Source: DATNPH01 sp036703315 (GTDB taxonomy: Bacteria; Cyanobacteriota; Cyanobacteriia; Cyanobacteriales; Coleofasciculaceae). From it: a stretch of 28,957 nucleotides of DNA. Under the pieces are notes generated by a model that ran no database searches, was not told the DNA's origin, and worked only from the letters and a program-made list of their open reading frames with translations. Location: the NCBI GenBank assembly GCA_036703315.1, contig DATNPH010000045.1, forward strand, positions 1-28,957. The letters are read 5' to 3'. Shown one piece after another: positions 1 to 9,300 of the stretch. A program made the translations under genes and the position numbers. How positions within the stretch are numbered: position 1 is the stretch's first letter; each line of letters opens with the position of its first letter.

Positions 1-1157
1 TTCATCAGCGTTGTTTGGTTGATATTAGCTGATTCAGTTCGGAGGCGACCCTCTTTCTTAAGCCGATGCCAGAGTGCTGTATCAGGTAGAGCTTGCAGCA
101 TACTAAATATGGCTGTAGGAATTGAGGTTTTCTCAACAAACTGGACAATGCGATCGCCTGCCCCTGGTTTTTCGCCATCAAACCCGATGATGAACCCTGC
201 CATCACCCGCAGTCCTGTACGTGTAATGGCATATACAGAATCACTCAGAGAATCTCTCGTATTTTGGTACTTCTGAGTTAGGGTTAAGCTCTCCTCATCC
301 GGTGTCTCAATTCCTAAAAAGACAGCCCCAAAATTACACGACACCATCATATCCATTAGTTCTTGGTCTTTTGCCAAATCGATGGAGGCTTCGGTGGCGA
401 AGGAGAAGGGATAGTGGTGTTCAACCATCCAGGGCTTTAATTCCTTCAGGAATAACTTGACATTGCGCTTGTTGCCAATGAAGTTGTCATCCACCATAAA
501 AATGCTGCGTCGCCAACCTAACTCATAGAGGCAGTCTAGTTCAGCCAAAAGTTGCGCGGGAGTTTTTGTCCGAGGTTTACGACCGTAAAGAACAATAATG
601 TCGCAGAATTCGCACTGAAAGGGACATCCTCGCGAAAATTGAACTGACATCTCAGAGTAGGCATCAAACTCCAATAACTCAAACCTGGGAATGGGTGTAT
701 TTGTAACATCGGGCTTCTCCCCCCCAGAACGGAAGACCCCTCCAGTGTCACCTCGTTCAATCGCTTCCACAAATAAGGGCAACGTAATTTCCCCTTCATC
801 CAGAATCAAATAGTCTGCGCCAGTGGCTTTAGCTTCATCAGGTAAAGCCGTTGGATAAGGTCCGCCTACGGCAACTGCTTTACCCCGTCGTTTTGCCTCC
901 TGAATTTGGTTGAGGAAATCCTCTTTTTGCACAATCATTGCTGAGAGGATGACTAAATCTGCCCAAGCCCATTCTGCCTCAGTTATCTGGCGAACATTCC
1001 GGTCTACTAGCTTAAACTCCCACTCTTGAGGAAGAATTGCGGCTACAGTCACTAAACCCAAAGGCGGTATCATCGCCTTACGACCTAGCAAAGCTAATGT
1101 TTTCTCAAAAGACCAAAAACTTTTAGGAAAAAGGGGATATAAAAGTAAAACTTTCAT
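1..1157 (-). CDS. B12-binding domain radical SAM protein (3' end cut by window edge)
   Basis: About 385 codons are visible, read without interruption from an ATG at 1155-1157 to the left edge, so the C-terminus is missing. The N-terminal ~150 residues resemble a cobalamin-binding fold (MKVLLLYPLF start, GGPYPTALP loop). The radical SAM core follows, with the iron-sulfur motif CPFQCEFC giving Cys178, Cys182 and Cys185. Proteins with this layout bind a 4Fe-4S cluster and S-adenosylmethionine, usually with cobalamin, and often carry out methyl transfer on unreactive carbon. The visible part resembles the family with a C-terminal DUF4070 region, which includes hopanoid C-2 methylase HpnP, but the substrate cannot be told from this fragment. 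The gene stands alone, transcribed out of the window. Confidence 0.88.
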   Translation of the reverse strand, partial: MKVLLLYPLFPKSFWSFEKTLALLGRKAMIPPLGLVTVAAILPQEWEFKLVDRNVRQITEAEWAWADLVILSAMIVQKEDFLNQIQEAKRRGKAVAVGGPYPTALPDEAKATGADYLILDEGEITLPLFVEAIERGDTGGVFRSGGEKPDVTNTPIPRFELLEFDAYSEMSVQFSRGCPFQCEFCDIIVLYGRKPRTKTPAQLLAELDCLYELGWRRSIFMVDDNFIGNKRNVKLFLKELKPWMVEHHYPFSFATEASIDLAKDQELMDMMVSCNFGAVFLGIETPDEESLTLTQKYQNTRDSLSDSVYAITRTGLRVMAGFIIGFDGEKPGAGDRIVQFVEKTSIPTAIFSMLQALPDTALWHRLKKEGRLRTESANINQTTLM

Positions 1158-1797
1158 GTAATGTCAAACCTCATTTACATTAGGGCTTGTCTGTTTTGTT
1201 CACGCACCACAGATGATCGGTGTAGCCAGGCTCAATGTTACAAAGCTTTTTCAGGTTTACACCGCAAAAAGCCTGCATTCGGATAAAACAGGCTTTTCAG
1301 ACACACCCTAGAATTGCAACGCTGATGTTCTCGGACATCAGTCATTTCAAAACTTGCTATTGCAGCTAAGCAAGTGATCAGCTTGCCGACGCGCTACTTG
1401 TACAACTGAGTAGAAGTCTTTTCACTGAAGACTTCCCTCAAGATTCAGAGACACCACATATCTCTAATAGTTCCCAACAATTCTCACTCAAACGTCTAAA
1501 CAACTTCTGGACGAAGGTATCATATTTTACTGTGCAAGTGCCTTAAATAAAAGTTATCTAAATGCATCACATTCTACCGATGAAAGTTGTTTCGTCAGAA
1601 AAATTAAAAATAAAGTTAGGGGCTAACGCTCATATCTCGATAGCGCTGTACCCACTAGCGTTAACAAACCAAATAGTGTGCGATATGTTTTAACTTTTGA
1701 CTTTTGAGTTTCGAGACTACGTCTCAGTGAGAGAAAGCGGGTTATATTTAAATACTTCAATTTAGAAAAACTTTTTTGACTCGAATTTAACGATAAT
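1158..1797. other. Gene-free gap rich in small hairpins
   Basis: No convincing coding frame is seen. The gap holds several perfect short inverted repeats: 1267-1275 with 1289-1297 (9 bp), 1322-1328 with 1335-1341 (7 bp), an ACTTGCT/AGCAAGT pair around 1353-1376, and 1413-1420 with 1428-1435 (8 bp). It should also contain the promoter of the leftward radical SAM gene and the end of the leftward exbB transcript. Confidence 0.6.
1267..1297 (-). terminator. Possible terminator hairpin
   Basis: AAAAGCCTG and CAGGCTTTT form a perfect 9-bp stem around a 13-base loop. Read leftward, the stem ends in a run of five T. It could end the DUF2993-exbB transcript, but it lies about 500 bases past exbB, so the link is weak. 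Confidence 0.35.
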
Positions 1798-2460
1798 TCA
1801 TTTGTCTGGTTTAGGTAATTTCAGATAAGGAATTCTTCCATGGGCGTAGTAACGACGGTAAAACAGTTCCAGCTTACCACCATATTCCTGAATTAATGCC
1901 AGCTGACGCCGATACAGTCCCCGAAATGTGTTTGCAAATAGCAGCGTAAACACCGCAAGGGCTAATCCAGCGACTGTTGAAATTAACGCTTCACTGATAC
2001 CTCCTGTGACGCCAGCGGTTTTAGTTCCCCCAATATCGCCCAATCTCAAGGCAGCAAAAGCCTGAATCAATCCGAGAATTGTTCCTAACAGACCCAGCAG
2101 TGGCGAAATGTTGATTACCGTCTCAAAAAATGTACCGAAACGTTTGAGTAGTGGTAACTCGGCTTGAGCCGCACTTTCTAGTGCTAGTCGAAATTCGTCT
2201 GCAGTGGGCTGTTCCAGTTCTATCGCGGCTAGAAAAATCCGCGCCATTGGCAAATCAGTGTTTTGTTCTAGCTTGAGCAATGCTGCCTGAAGGTCACGCG
2301 GGTAGAAATAGAGAACGTCCCGCATCATGGCATTCTGGCGCTTGGTTACTCGCTGCCAAAATATAATGCGCTCTAGAATTAGGGCGATCGCTATCAGTGA
2401 TAGTGCCAGCAGGGGCCACATGACGACCCCACCCGCAGAAAAGACAGCGCTGATTGACAT
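1798..2460 (-). CDS. exbB: MotA/TolQ/ExbB proton channel family protein
   Basis: This 220-residue protein has the ExbB/TolQ layout: an N-terminal membrane segment at about residues 12-32, a cytoplasmic stretch, then two hydrophobic segments (about 115-138 with ISPLLGLLGTILGLI, and about 155-178). Family members form the pentameric inner-membrane channel that turns proton motive force into work on the outer membrane, normally with an ExbD/TolR partner and a TonB-like arm. The conserved pore-helix style SPLLGLLGT sequence supports the call. It starts 14 bases after the stop of the upstream DUF2993 gene, so the two are very likely co-transcribed. No ExbD-like gene follows; only the 640-base gap does. 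The partner must be encoded elsewhere, or this channel works differently. The exbB symbol is by family and is not functionally specific. Confidence 0.85.
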   Translation of the reverse strand: MSISAVFSAGGVVMWPLLALSLIAIALILERIIFWQRVTKRQNAMMRDVLYFYPRDLQAALLKLEQNTDLPMARIFLAAIELEQPTADEFRLALESAAQAELPLLKRFGTFFETVINISPLLGLLGTILGLIQAFAALRLGDIGGTKTAGVTGGISEALISTVAGLALAVFTLLFANTFRGLYRRQLALIQEYGGKLELFYRRYYAHGRIPYLKLPKPDK

Positions 2461-2474
2461 TACAGAGTTTCCAG

Positions 2475-3269
2475 TTACGGATTATTGGGGATGCGCTCAA
2501 TTTGGGCATAACCACTAAAAATAAGCATCTTTCCCTGAGTTTCCAGGCGATTGATGCGCATTGTGGCACCATCAAGGTTGAAGCGATCCAGATCCACCAT
2601 ATTATTCAATATGTCATCTAATGCAGCTGTCAAGGTTTGAGAAATTTCCCGTAAAGACTCTGGTACATTATCGGGTTCAAACTGGGAGTTTTGAAACAGG
2701 ACACGACGCCGCCGCTCAACTGCCAGGGTAGAGCTTAAACTGATTGGTACCAAACCGTGTTCTGGTAGCTCTGCCTTGGCAAAAATCCGCACCCGGTTAT
2801 TGGGTTGTAGTTGCACCTGCACGTCTGTAAAGGAGACCGATTCACCACCCGATAGCTCACTCAAGGATGGTATGGCAATATTTTCCAGACGCTTTCTCAC
2901 CAGTTCTGCTTTGAAGGATTGATTGATATCGTCTTCCGTCAGCACTACTTGAGCGATCGCCTGAGTAGGTTGCTTCAGACTAATCTGACCCTTGAGAACC
3001 GAACTGAAGTCAAGCGAGACAGCATCCGTTTCAAACGATAGCTCCTCAGCTCGGAATTGCCGACGAATCACCAAACCACGACCACTCACCTTGAAGCTGT
3101 CGATGCTGCCTTGCAACAACTTACTAGAGGGATGGCAGCGAACCGAGACATCTATCGACTCGCTCTGTGTAAATAGGTGGCGAATCGTTTTGCTGGCGAC
3201 GGTGTTGAGCATCTGCTCTCCCCAATCACTGCCAGATGGATTTTTTGTACCGGTGAAGCCACCAAACAT
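2475..3269 (-). CDS. DUF2993 (LmeA-like) domain protein
   Basis: The protein matches the cyanobacterial DUF2993 family. It has a conserved N-terminal SDWGEQMLNTVASKTIRHLF-type helix, a KLLQGSIDSFKVSGRGLVIR strand region, and a long beta-rich body. DUF2993 proteins relate to the mycobacterial lipoprotein LmeA, which binds phospholipids; their role in cyanobacteria is not established. I chose the ATG at 3267-3269 (MFGGFTG) because family members begin there as I recall them. In-frame ATGs at 3281 and 3329 would add 4 or 20 residues that look unconserved. There is no signal peptide. It forms an operon with the ExbB-type gene 14 bases downstream, suggesting a joint envelope-related role (inference). 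Confidence 0.78.
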   Translation of the reverse strand: MFGGFTGTKNPSGSDWGEQMLNTVASKTIRHLFTQSESIDVSVRCHPSSKLLQGSIDSFKVSGRGLVIRRQFRAEELSFETDAVSLDFSSVLKGQISLKQPTQAIAQVVLTEDDINQSFKAELVRKRLENIAIPSLSELSGGESVSFTDVQVQLQPNNRVRIFAKAELPEHGLVPISLSSTLAVERRRRVLFQNSQFEPDNVPESLREISQTLTAALDDILNNMVDLDRFNLDGATMRINRLETQGKMLIFSGYAQIERIPNNP

Positions 3270-3651
3270 ACCGTTGTGCATCCACGAGAGTTCTTTATAC
3301 TTTGTAACAAAATGTGAAGTAGTCAGCAATTGATACCCTCATGACGCTAGGAATTTAGATAGCTTGGGGGAACTAATGAACAGAAGTCATCTACCTTTAC
3401 CATAGCCGTTCTTTATTCTTTCTTTAGTTTTAGTACGGAAATCCTCTACCTCAGTAATAGAATTTCTTAATCCTTCCATCAGTTTTTATGAACGAAGGGT
3501 AATAAGTCAAAGATTCAGTCATCACCACATCTGACACAGAGCATAATCTCAGGGCTGGGATTGAGAGTGCCCTAGCACAAACTAGAAGAAACGCCGCCTT
3601 CTGGCAGATTGCCTCCTGCCGCTTGCTGCAAATCTATAAAGGGGTAATTTT
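3270..3651. other. Divergent intergenic region
   Basis: This separates the leftward DUF2993-exbB operon from the rightward sensor-kinase operon, so promoters for both should lie here. I see no convincing -10/-35 pair and no conserved RNA. A purine-rich AAAGGGG at 3638-3644 is the ribosome binding site of the kinase gene, 7 bases before its ATG. Confidence 0.5.
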
Positions 3652-6321
3652 ATGCTAGAAGTCTTGAAAAACCTTTTTGCTTCACGATCGTTTATCCCTC
3701 ATGGGCATTGCTACCTTTGGAGACATGAGTTGGTGTGGCTCCATGTAGTGTCCGATTCTGTGATCGCGATCGCCTATTATTCAATCCCAATCACACTAGT
3801 CTATTTTGTCCGCAAGCGGGTCGATTTGCCCTTCAACTGGATATTTCTACTGTTTGGGGCATTTATCATCGCTTGTGGGACTACCCATGTGATGGAGATT
3901 TGGACGCTGTGGCACCCTACTTATTGGTTGAGTGGGTTCCTCAAAGCCATAACTGCCGTAGTCTCAATGTACACAGCTGCGGAGCTGATACCCTTGGTCA
4001 ATCAAGCGCTTGCTCTTCCCAGTCCGGCTCAGTTGGAGGCAGCCAACCGAGAACTGGAGCGTGAAATTAGCGATCGCAAGCGGGTGGAAAAAGAGCGTGA
4101 TAACTTCTTCAATCTCTCACCTGAACTGCTGTGCATCACTAAATTTGACGGTTACTTCAAGTATGTGAACCCAGCCTGGGAAAACACAACAGGTTTCACA
4201 ACCGAGGAATTACTCGCAAAACCCTACCTCGAATTTATTCATCCCGAAGACCGGAAAGCATTAGCGGCTGACGCGCAAAAAGTTGCAAGCGGCATGGGCA
4301 CGACCTACTTTGAGTCTCGCCTCCTGTGCAAAGACAGCTCGTACAAATGGTTTGTCTGGAGTGCGAGTGCATCCGTTGAGGATAGATTGACCTATGTCAA
4401 TGGGCGAGATATTTCTGACCGTAAGCAGACAGAGGCGAGCCTGGAGCTTCAAGGTGCAATCGTGAGGAATATGGCTGAAGGGGTTTGCCTGGTCAGAGCC
4501 ACTGATGGCGTGATTGTTTATGCCAATCCTAAATTCGAGAGTATGTTTGGCTATGGTTCGGGTGAGCTAAATGAAAAACCTGTGGCAGCAATTAACTACG
4601 CTTCAGATCAGCAGAAAGCCGAACAGGTTGCCAGTGAAATAATGCACCAGATAAATACACATGGTCAAGTTGCATATGAAGTCCATAATGTCAAGAAAGA
4701 TGGCACACCTTTCTGGTGTAGATCTCACACTTCGAAACTTGAACATCCTGAGTATGGAACAGTCTATGTAGCCGTTCATGAAGACATCACCGCTCGCAAA
4801 CAGGCAGAGGAAGCAATCAAACAGGCAAAAGAAGCAGCTGAATCTGCCAACCGCGCCAAGAGTGAATTTCTAACGAATATGAGCCATGAACTCCGAACCC
4901 CATTGAATGGGATTTTAGGGTACGCTCACATCCTCAAACGAGACAAAACTTTAACCTCCAAACAACAGGATGGACTGGGTATCATTCAACAGTGTGGCGA
5001 CCACCTATTAACGCTTATCAATGACATTTTAGACCTCTCCAAAATTGAAGCCAGGAAAATGGAAATTCACCTGAGTGACTTTCAGTTTCCTGAGTTTCTT
5101 AACAATCTTGCTGAAATCTTTCGTATTCGTGCTGAACAAAAGAACATTTCGTTTAGTTACAAAGCGCTTTCTCTTCTGCCTACCTTCGTTCGGGGCGATG
5201 AGCAAAAGCTGCGGCAAGTCTTAATTAACGTACTTGGAAATGCAGTCAAGTTTACCGAAACTGGCGGGGTAGTCTTCAACGTTGGTTATCACGAGGGAAA
5301 AATCCGCTTTCAGGTAGAGGACACTGGTATCGGCATCGCGCCGGAGAAATTGACAGAAATCTTTCTACCATTCCATCAAGTTGAGAACAATCGCCACTGG
5401 GTTGAAGGCACTGGGCTGGGACTAGCCATTAGTCAGAAATTAGCTCAGTTGATGGGCAGTACCTTGGAGGTGAAGAGTCAATTGGGTTCTGGCAGTGTTT
5501 TCTGGCTAGATTTGGATATGCCTGAAGTGCCGGAAGCCACTGAAATTGCCAAGGTTAAAGAGCGCAATATCATTGGCTTCAAAGGCGAAAAGCGCAAAGT
5601 TCTGGTGGTGGATGATAAATGGGAAAATCGCTCAGTTTTAGTCAATTTCCTCGACCCTTTGGGATTTGAAATAGTCGAAGCAACAGACGGTAGTGACTGT
5701 CTAAATAAGGCGCTTAAGTTTAAGCCTGATGTGATATTAATGGACTTGGTGATGCCAGTAATAGATGGCTTTGAGGCTACCCGGCAGCTTCGGAAGTTAA
5801 AAGAACTTAAACAGATTGTTATAATTGCAACCTCGGCTAGCGTTTTTGATTATAGTCAAGCTAAAAGCCAGAAGGCGGGTTGTGACGACTTTGTCCCTAA
5901 ACCAGTGCAGGCAAAGCATCTTTTAGAACGGCTACGGGTGCATTTGGGACTGGAATGGGTTTATGAGGATTTGGAATTTTCGCCAGCCGCTGATACTGAA
6001 TTTGGGATAGTTGACCAAGATTCAGAGGGTGTTGCATCTAACAAACAACCCAATAATCCAAACTCCAAGTCGCTCATTGCTGAACGCAAATGTTCGAGCC
6101 AAACTCCAAGCTTGATTGCTCCACCTCCGGAGGAAATCGCTGTTCTGTTCGATCTGGTTAAGAGAGGCAACGTCAGAGGCATTCTGGAACAAGCGGCGAG
6201 ACTTGAACAGTTGGATGAGCAATTTGTCCCGTTTGCGTCGGAGATTTGTCAACTAGCAAAAGGCTTTCAGATCAAGCAAATCAGGGAGTTTCTCAAACCT
6301 TACACGTTAGGTCATGAATAA
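3652..6321 (+). CDS. Ethylene-receptor-type hybrid sensor histidine kinase (EBD-PAS-PAS-HisKA-HATPase-REC)
   Basis: This 889-residue protein opens with a three-helix membrane domain that aligns with the ethylene-binding domain of plant ETR1 at a constant offset of ten. Asp35, Tyr42, Pro46, Ile72, Cys75 and His79 match ETR1 Asp25, Tyr32, Pro36, Ile62, Cys65 and His69; the Cys and His bind the Cu(I) that binds ethylene. Two PAS domains follow (about 147-265 and 270-390). Next are a HisKA helix with His412 in MSHELRTPLNG, and an ATPase domain with N box NVLGNAVKF, G1 DTGIGI and G2 GTGLGL. A receiver has Asp654/Asp655 and phospho-acceptor Asp698. The last ~110 residues are a helical tail (PPPEEIAVLFDL) found on cyanobacterial hybrid kinases. 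Its nearest studied relative is Synechocystis SynEtr1/UirS, but that protein carries a bilin GAF which is absent here. The downstream cyclase starts 2 bases later. Confidence 0.93.
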   Translation: MLEVLKNLFASRSFIPHGHCYLWRHELVWLHVVSDSVIAIAYYSIPITLVYFVRKRVDLPFNWIFLLFGAFIIACGTTHVMEIWTLWHPTYWLSGFLKAITAVVSMYTAAELIPLVNQALALPSPAQLEAANRELEREISDRKRVEKERDNFFNLSPELLCITKFDGYFKYVNPAWENTTGFTTEELLAKPYLEFIHPEDRKALAADAQKVASGMGTTYFESRLLCKDSSYKWFVWSASASVEDRLTYVNGRDISDRKQTEASLELQGAIVRNMAEGVCLVRATDGVIVYANPKFESMFGYGSGELNEKPVAAINYASDQQKAEQVASEIMHQINTHGQVAYEVHNVKKDGTPFWCRSHTSKLEHPEYGTVYVAVHEDITARKQAEEAIKQAKEAAESANRAKSEFLTNMSHELRTPLNGILGYAHILKRDKTLTSKQQDGLGIIQQCGDHLLTLINDILDLSKIEARKMEIHLSDFQFPEFLNNLAEIFRIRAEQKNISFSYKALSLLPTFVRGDEQKLRQVLINVLGNAVKFTETGGVVFNVGYHEGKIRFQVEDTGIGIAPEKLTEIFLPFHQVENNRHWVEGTGLGLAISQKLAQLMGSTLEVKSQLGSGSVFWLDLDMPEVPEATEIAKVKERNIIGFKGEKRKVLVVDDKWENRSVLVNFLDPLGFEIVEATDGSDCLNKALKFKPDVILMDLVMPVIDGFEATRQLRKLKELKQIVIIATSASVFDYSQAKSQKAGCDDFVPKPVQAKHLLERLRVHLGLEWVYEDLEFSPAADTEFGIVDQDSEGVASNKQPNNPNSKSLIAERKCSSQTPSLIAPPPEEIAVLFDLVKRGNVRGILEQAARLEQLDEQFVPFASEICQLAKGFQIKQIREFLKPYTLGHE

Positions 6322-6323
6322 GT

Positions 6324-9300
6324 GTGGAAAATCCGGCAGGAGGCGTCATCTTAATCGTAGATGATACCCCGACTAATTTAGGAATGCTATGTGATTTTTT
6401 GACCGATTCTGGTTTTGAAGTCTTGGTGGCAATAGATGGTGAAAGTGCGATCGAACAGGCTGTATATGCTCAGCCCAATCTCATCCTATTAGATGTACTC
6501 ATGCCCGGAATTGACGGGTTTGAAACCTGCCGCCGATTGAAAGCCAATCACTCAACGCAAGATATCCCCGTGATTTTTATGACGGCGCTTGGGGAGACGG
6601 TAGATAAGGTAAGAGGTTTCCAGGTTGGAGCCGTAGATTACGTCACTAAGCCGATTCAACCCGAAGAAGTTTTAGCCCGCATCACGAACCATCTGACTAT
6701 CCAGAATCTGCAAAATCAACTCCAAAAGCAAAATTTGCAACTGCAACAGGAGGTCAAGGAGCGGCAGCGGGCGGAGGAGTTAGTGCGGCAGCAGGCTCAA
6801 CGGGAACAGTTGCTGGGCGAAATTACCCAACGGATTCGTAAATCGCTGAATTTAGAAGAGATTCTCAGCACGACGGTGACTGAGGTGCGGCAATTTCTGC
6901 AAACGGATCGGGTGCTGATTTATCGATTCTTTGCTGATTGGAGCGGTGTTGTCGCTGTAGAATCTGTCAGCACCAAGGGACTATCTATACTGAACACCAC
7001 AATCACTGACGCCTGCTTTGGAGAAAGCTATGTTCAGCGCTATCAAGAGGGCCGCATCTTGGTCATCGAAGATATCTACACAGCCCAGATGACGCCGTGT
7101 CACCTTGATTTTCTGGTCAATCTTCAGGTCAGGGCTAACTTGGTGGTTCCCATTCTACAAGGAGAACGGTTGTGGGGGTTGTTGGCTGCTCATCACTGTT
7201 GCGAACCACGGCAGTGGCAGCAGTGGGAGGTTGATTTACTCAAGCAATTATCTACGCCGATCGCGATCGCTATCCAACAAGGGCAACTCCATCAACGGCT
7301 GCGCCGACAGAACCAAGTGCTCGTAGCTCTTACCAAGAGCAAAAGTGTAAACCACGGCGATTTGCACTCTGCCCTGAGGCAATTCACCCAAGCGGCTGCC
7401 CAAACCCTAGAGATTTCGAGGGCTGGTGTGTGGTTATACAGCCCTGACGGAGCCAAGATTCATTGCCTCAACCTGTTTGAGAGCAGTGCCAACTATCATA
7501 CACAGGGGATAGAGTTGGCGGCAGTAGACTATCCCGCCTACTTCAAAGCCTTGGAACAAGAGCTTACCATTGGCATTCACGATGCCGACACCAACCCCAT
7601 CACTCTTGAATCGCAGGCGTCCCACCTGCCGGATGGGCGCACGGTTGTGGGTCCCTACGGAGTGACAGCGCTGTTGGCTGCGCCGATTCGTGTGGGAGGT
7701 CAGATCGTGGGAGTAGTGTGCTATGAACACACTGACTTGTCCCGTCAGTGGACATTGGATGAACAAAACTTTGCTAGCTCTTTAGCTGATTTAGTTTCCC
7801 TAAGTCTAGAAACGCGCGATCGCCAACGGGCGGAAGAAAAAATTCGCCTCTTACAAACGATAACGCAAGCAATTAGTGAGTCCCAAGATTTTCACTCTGC
7901 TCTGGAAGTCACCCTACGTAAAGTGTGTGAGACTATAGGCTGGAATTTTGGGGAAGCCTGGATTCCCAACTCGGATGGAACTGTTCTAGAACTCGGCCCC
8001 GCTTGGTATGCCAGTACTAATTCGGATGGGGCAACTGTGTCCGCCTTAGAGAAATTCAGACAGCATAGCAAGATGCTCCGATTTGCTCCCGACATGGGAC
8101 TGCCTGGGCGGGTTTGGTCATCCAAGCAGCCCGAGTGGATTCAGGATGTTGAAATCGAGCCAGAAGCTGTGTTTGCTCGTTCTCAGATAGTACTCGAAAG
8201 CGGACTCAGCTCCTGTTTGGGCATTCCTATTGTTATGAATGATGGGGTTCTGGCTGTGTTTGTTCTCTTCACGTTTGAATCCCGTGAACAAGATCAGCGA
8301 TTGCTTGAGCTAGTCTGGGCGGTGGGTGCTCAACTGGGTTCAGTAATTCAGCGCAAAGCCGCTGAAGAAGCGCTCCGTCTTGCTGAACAGAGATATCACA
8401 GTATTGTTGAAAACGCGATCGAGGGCATCTTCCAGACGACGGCATCCGGACGATTCCTCAGCGCAAACCCGGCATTGGCAAGGATTTTTGGCTACTCCTC
8501 TCCTGAAGAACTAATCACTTGTATCAAAGACATCTCGCGGCAAGTTTATGTTGAACCCAACCGCCGAGGTGAATTCATTGCCGCTATACAAGTGGACAAT
8601 GCTGTGTTTGAGTTTGAGTCCCTGGTCTATCGTAAGGATCGCAGTGTTATCTGGGTGTCAGAGAACACCCGTGCGGTTCGTGACTCCGCTGGTGCGCTGC
8701 TCTACTACGAAGGTACTGTCTCCGAGATTACAGCACGTAAGGTGGGGCGGGAAGCACTGCGTTATCTACACGAACAATCGGAGCAGCTACTGCTCAATAT
8801 CTTGCCTAAACCAATTGCAGAGCAGTTGAAAGGGCACTCAAGTATTATTGCCGAGAGCTATGACGCGGTAAGCGTTCTGTTTGCTGACATCGTTGGCTTT
8901 ACTGAGTTCTCGGCTCGGACATCTCCAAAAGAACTGGTTAAGATTCTCAATCTAATTTTCTCGAAGTTTGACCAGCTAGCTGATCGGCACGATTTGGAGA
9001 AAATCAAGACGATCGGCGATGCCTATATGGTTGTCGCTGGTTTGCCTTTGCCCCGTCCAGATCATGCGATCGCGATCGCTCAAATGGCGCTGGATATGCA
9101 GGCCGAAATGGTAAGAGTAGGCGAAGAGACGGGTGAAACGTTCAAACTCCGGATTGGCATCAACAGCGGTCCAGTCGTCGCAGGCGTCATTGGCATCAAA
9201 AAGTTCTGCTACGACTTGTGGGGCGACACCGTTAACATTGCTAGCCGCATGGAATCCCAAGGCGTTGACGGTGCCATACAGGTGACAGCCGCCACCTATG

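Noticed and set aside
2992..3333. 113-codon frame antisense to the DUF2993 gene
   Set aside because: It is a shadow of a well-supported gene and its translation has no domain features.
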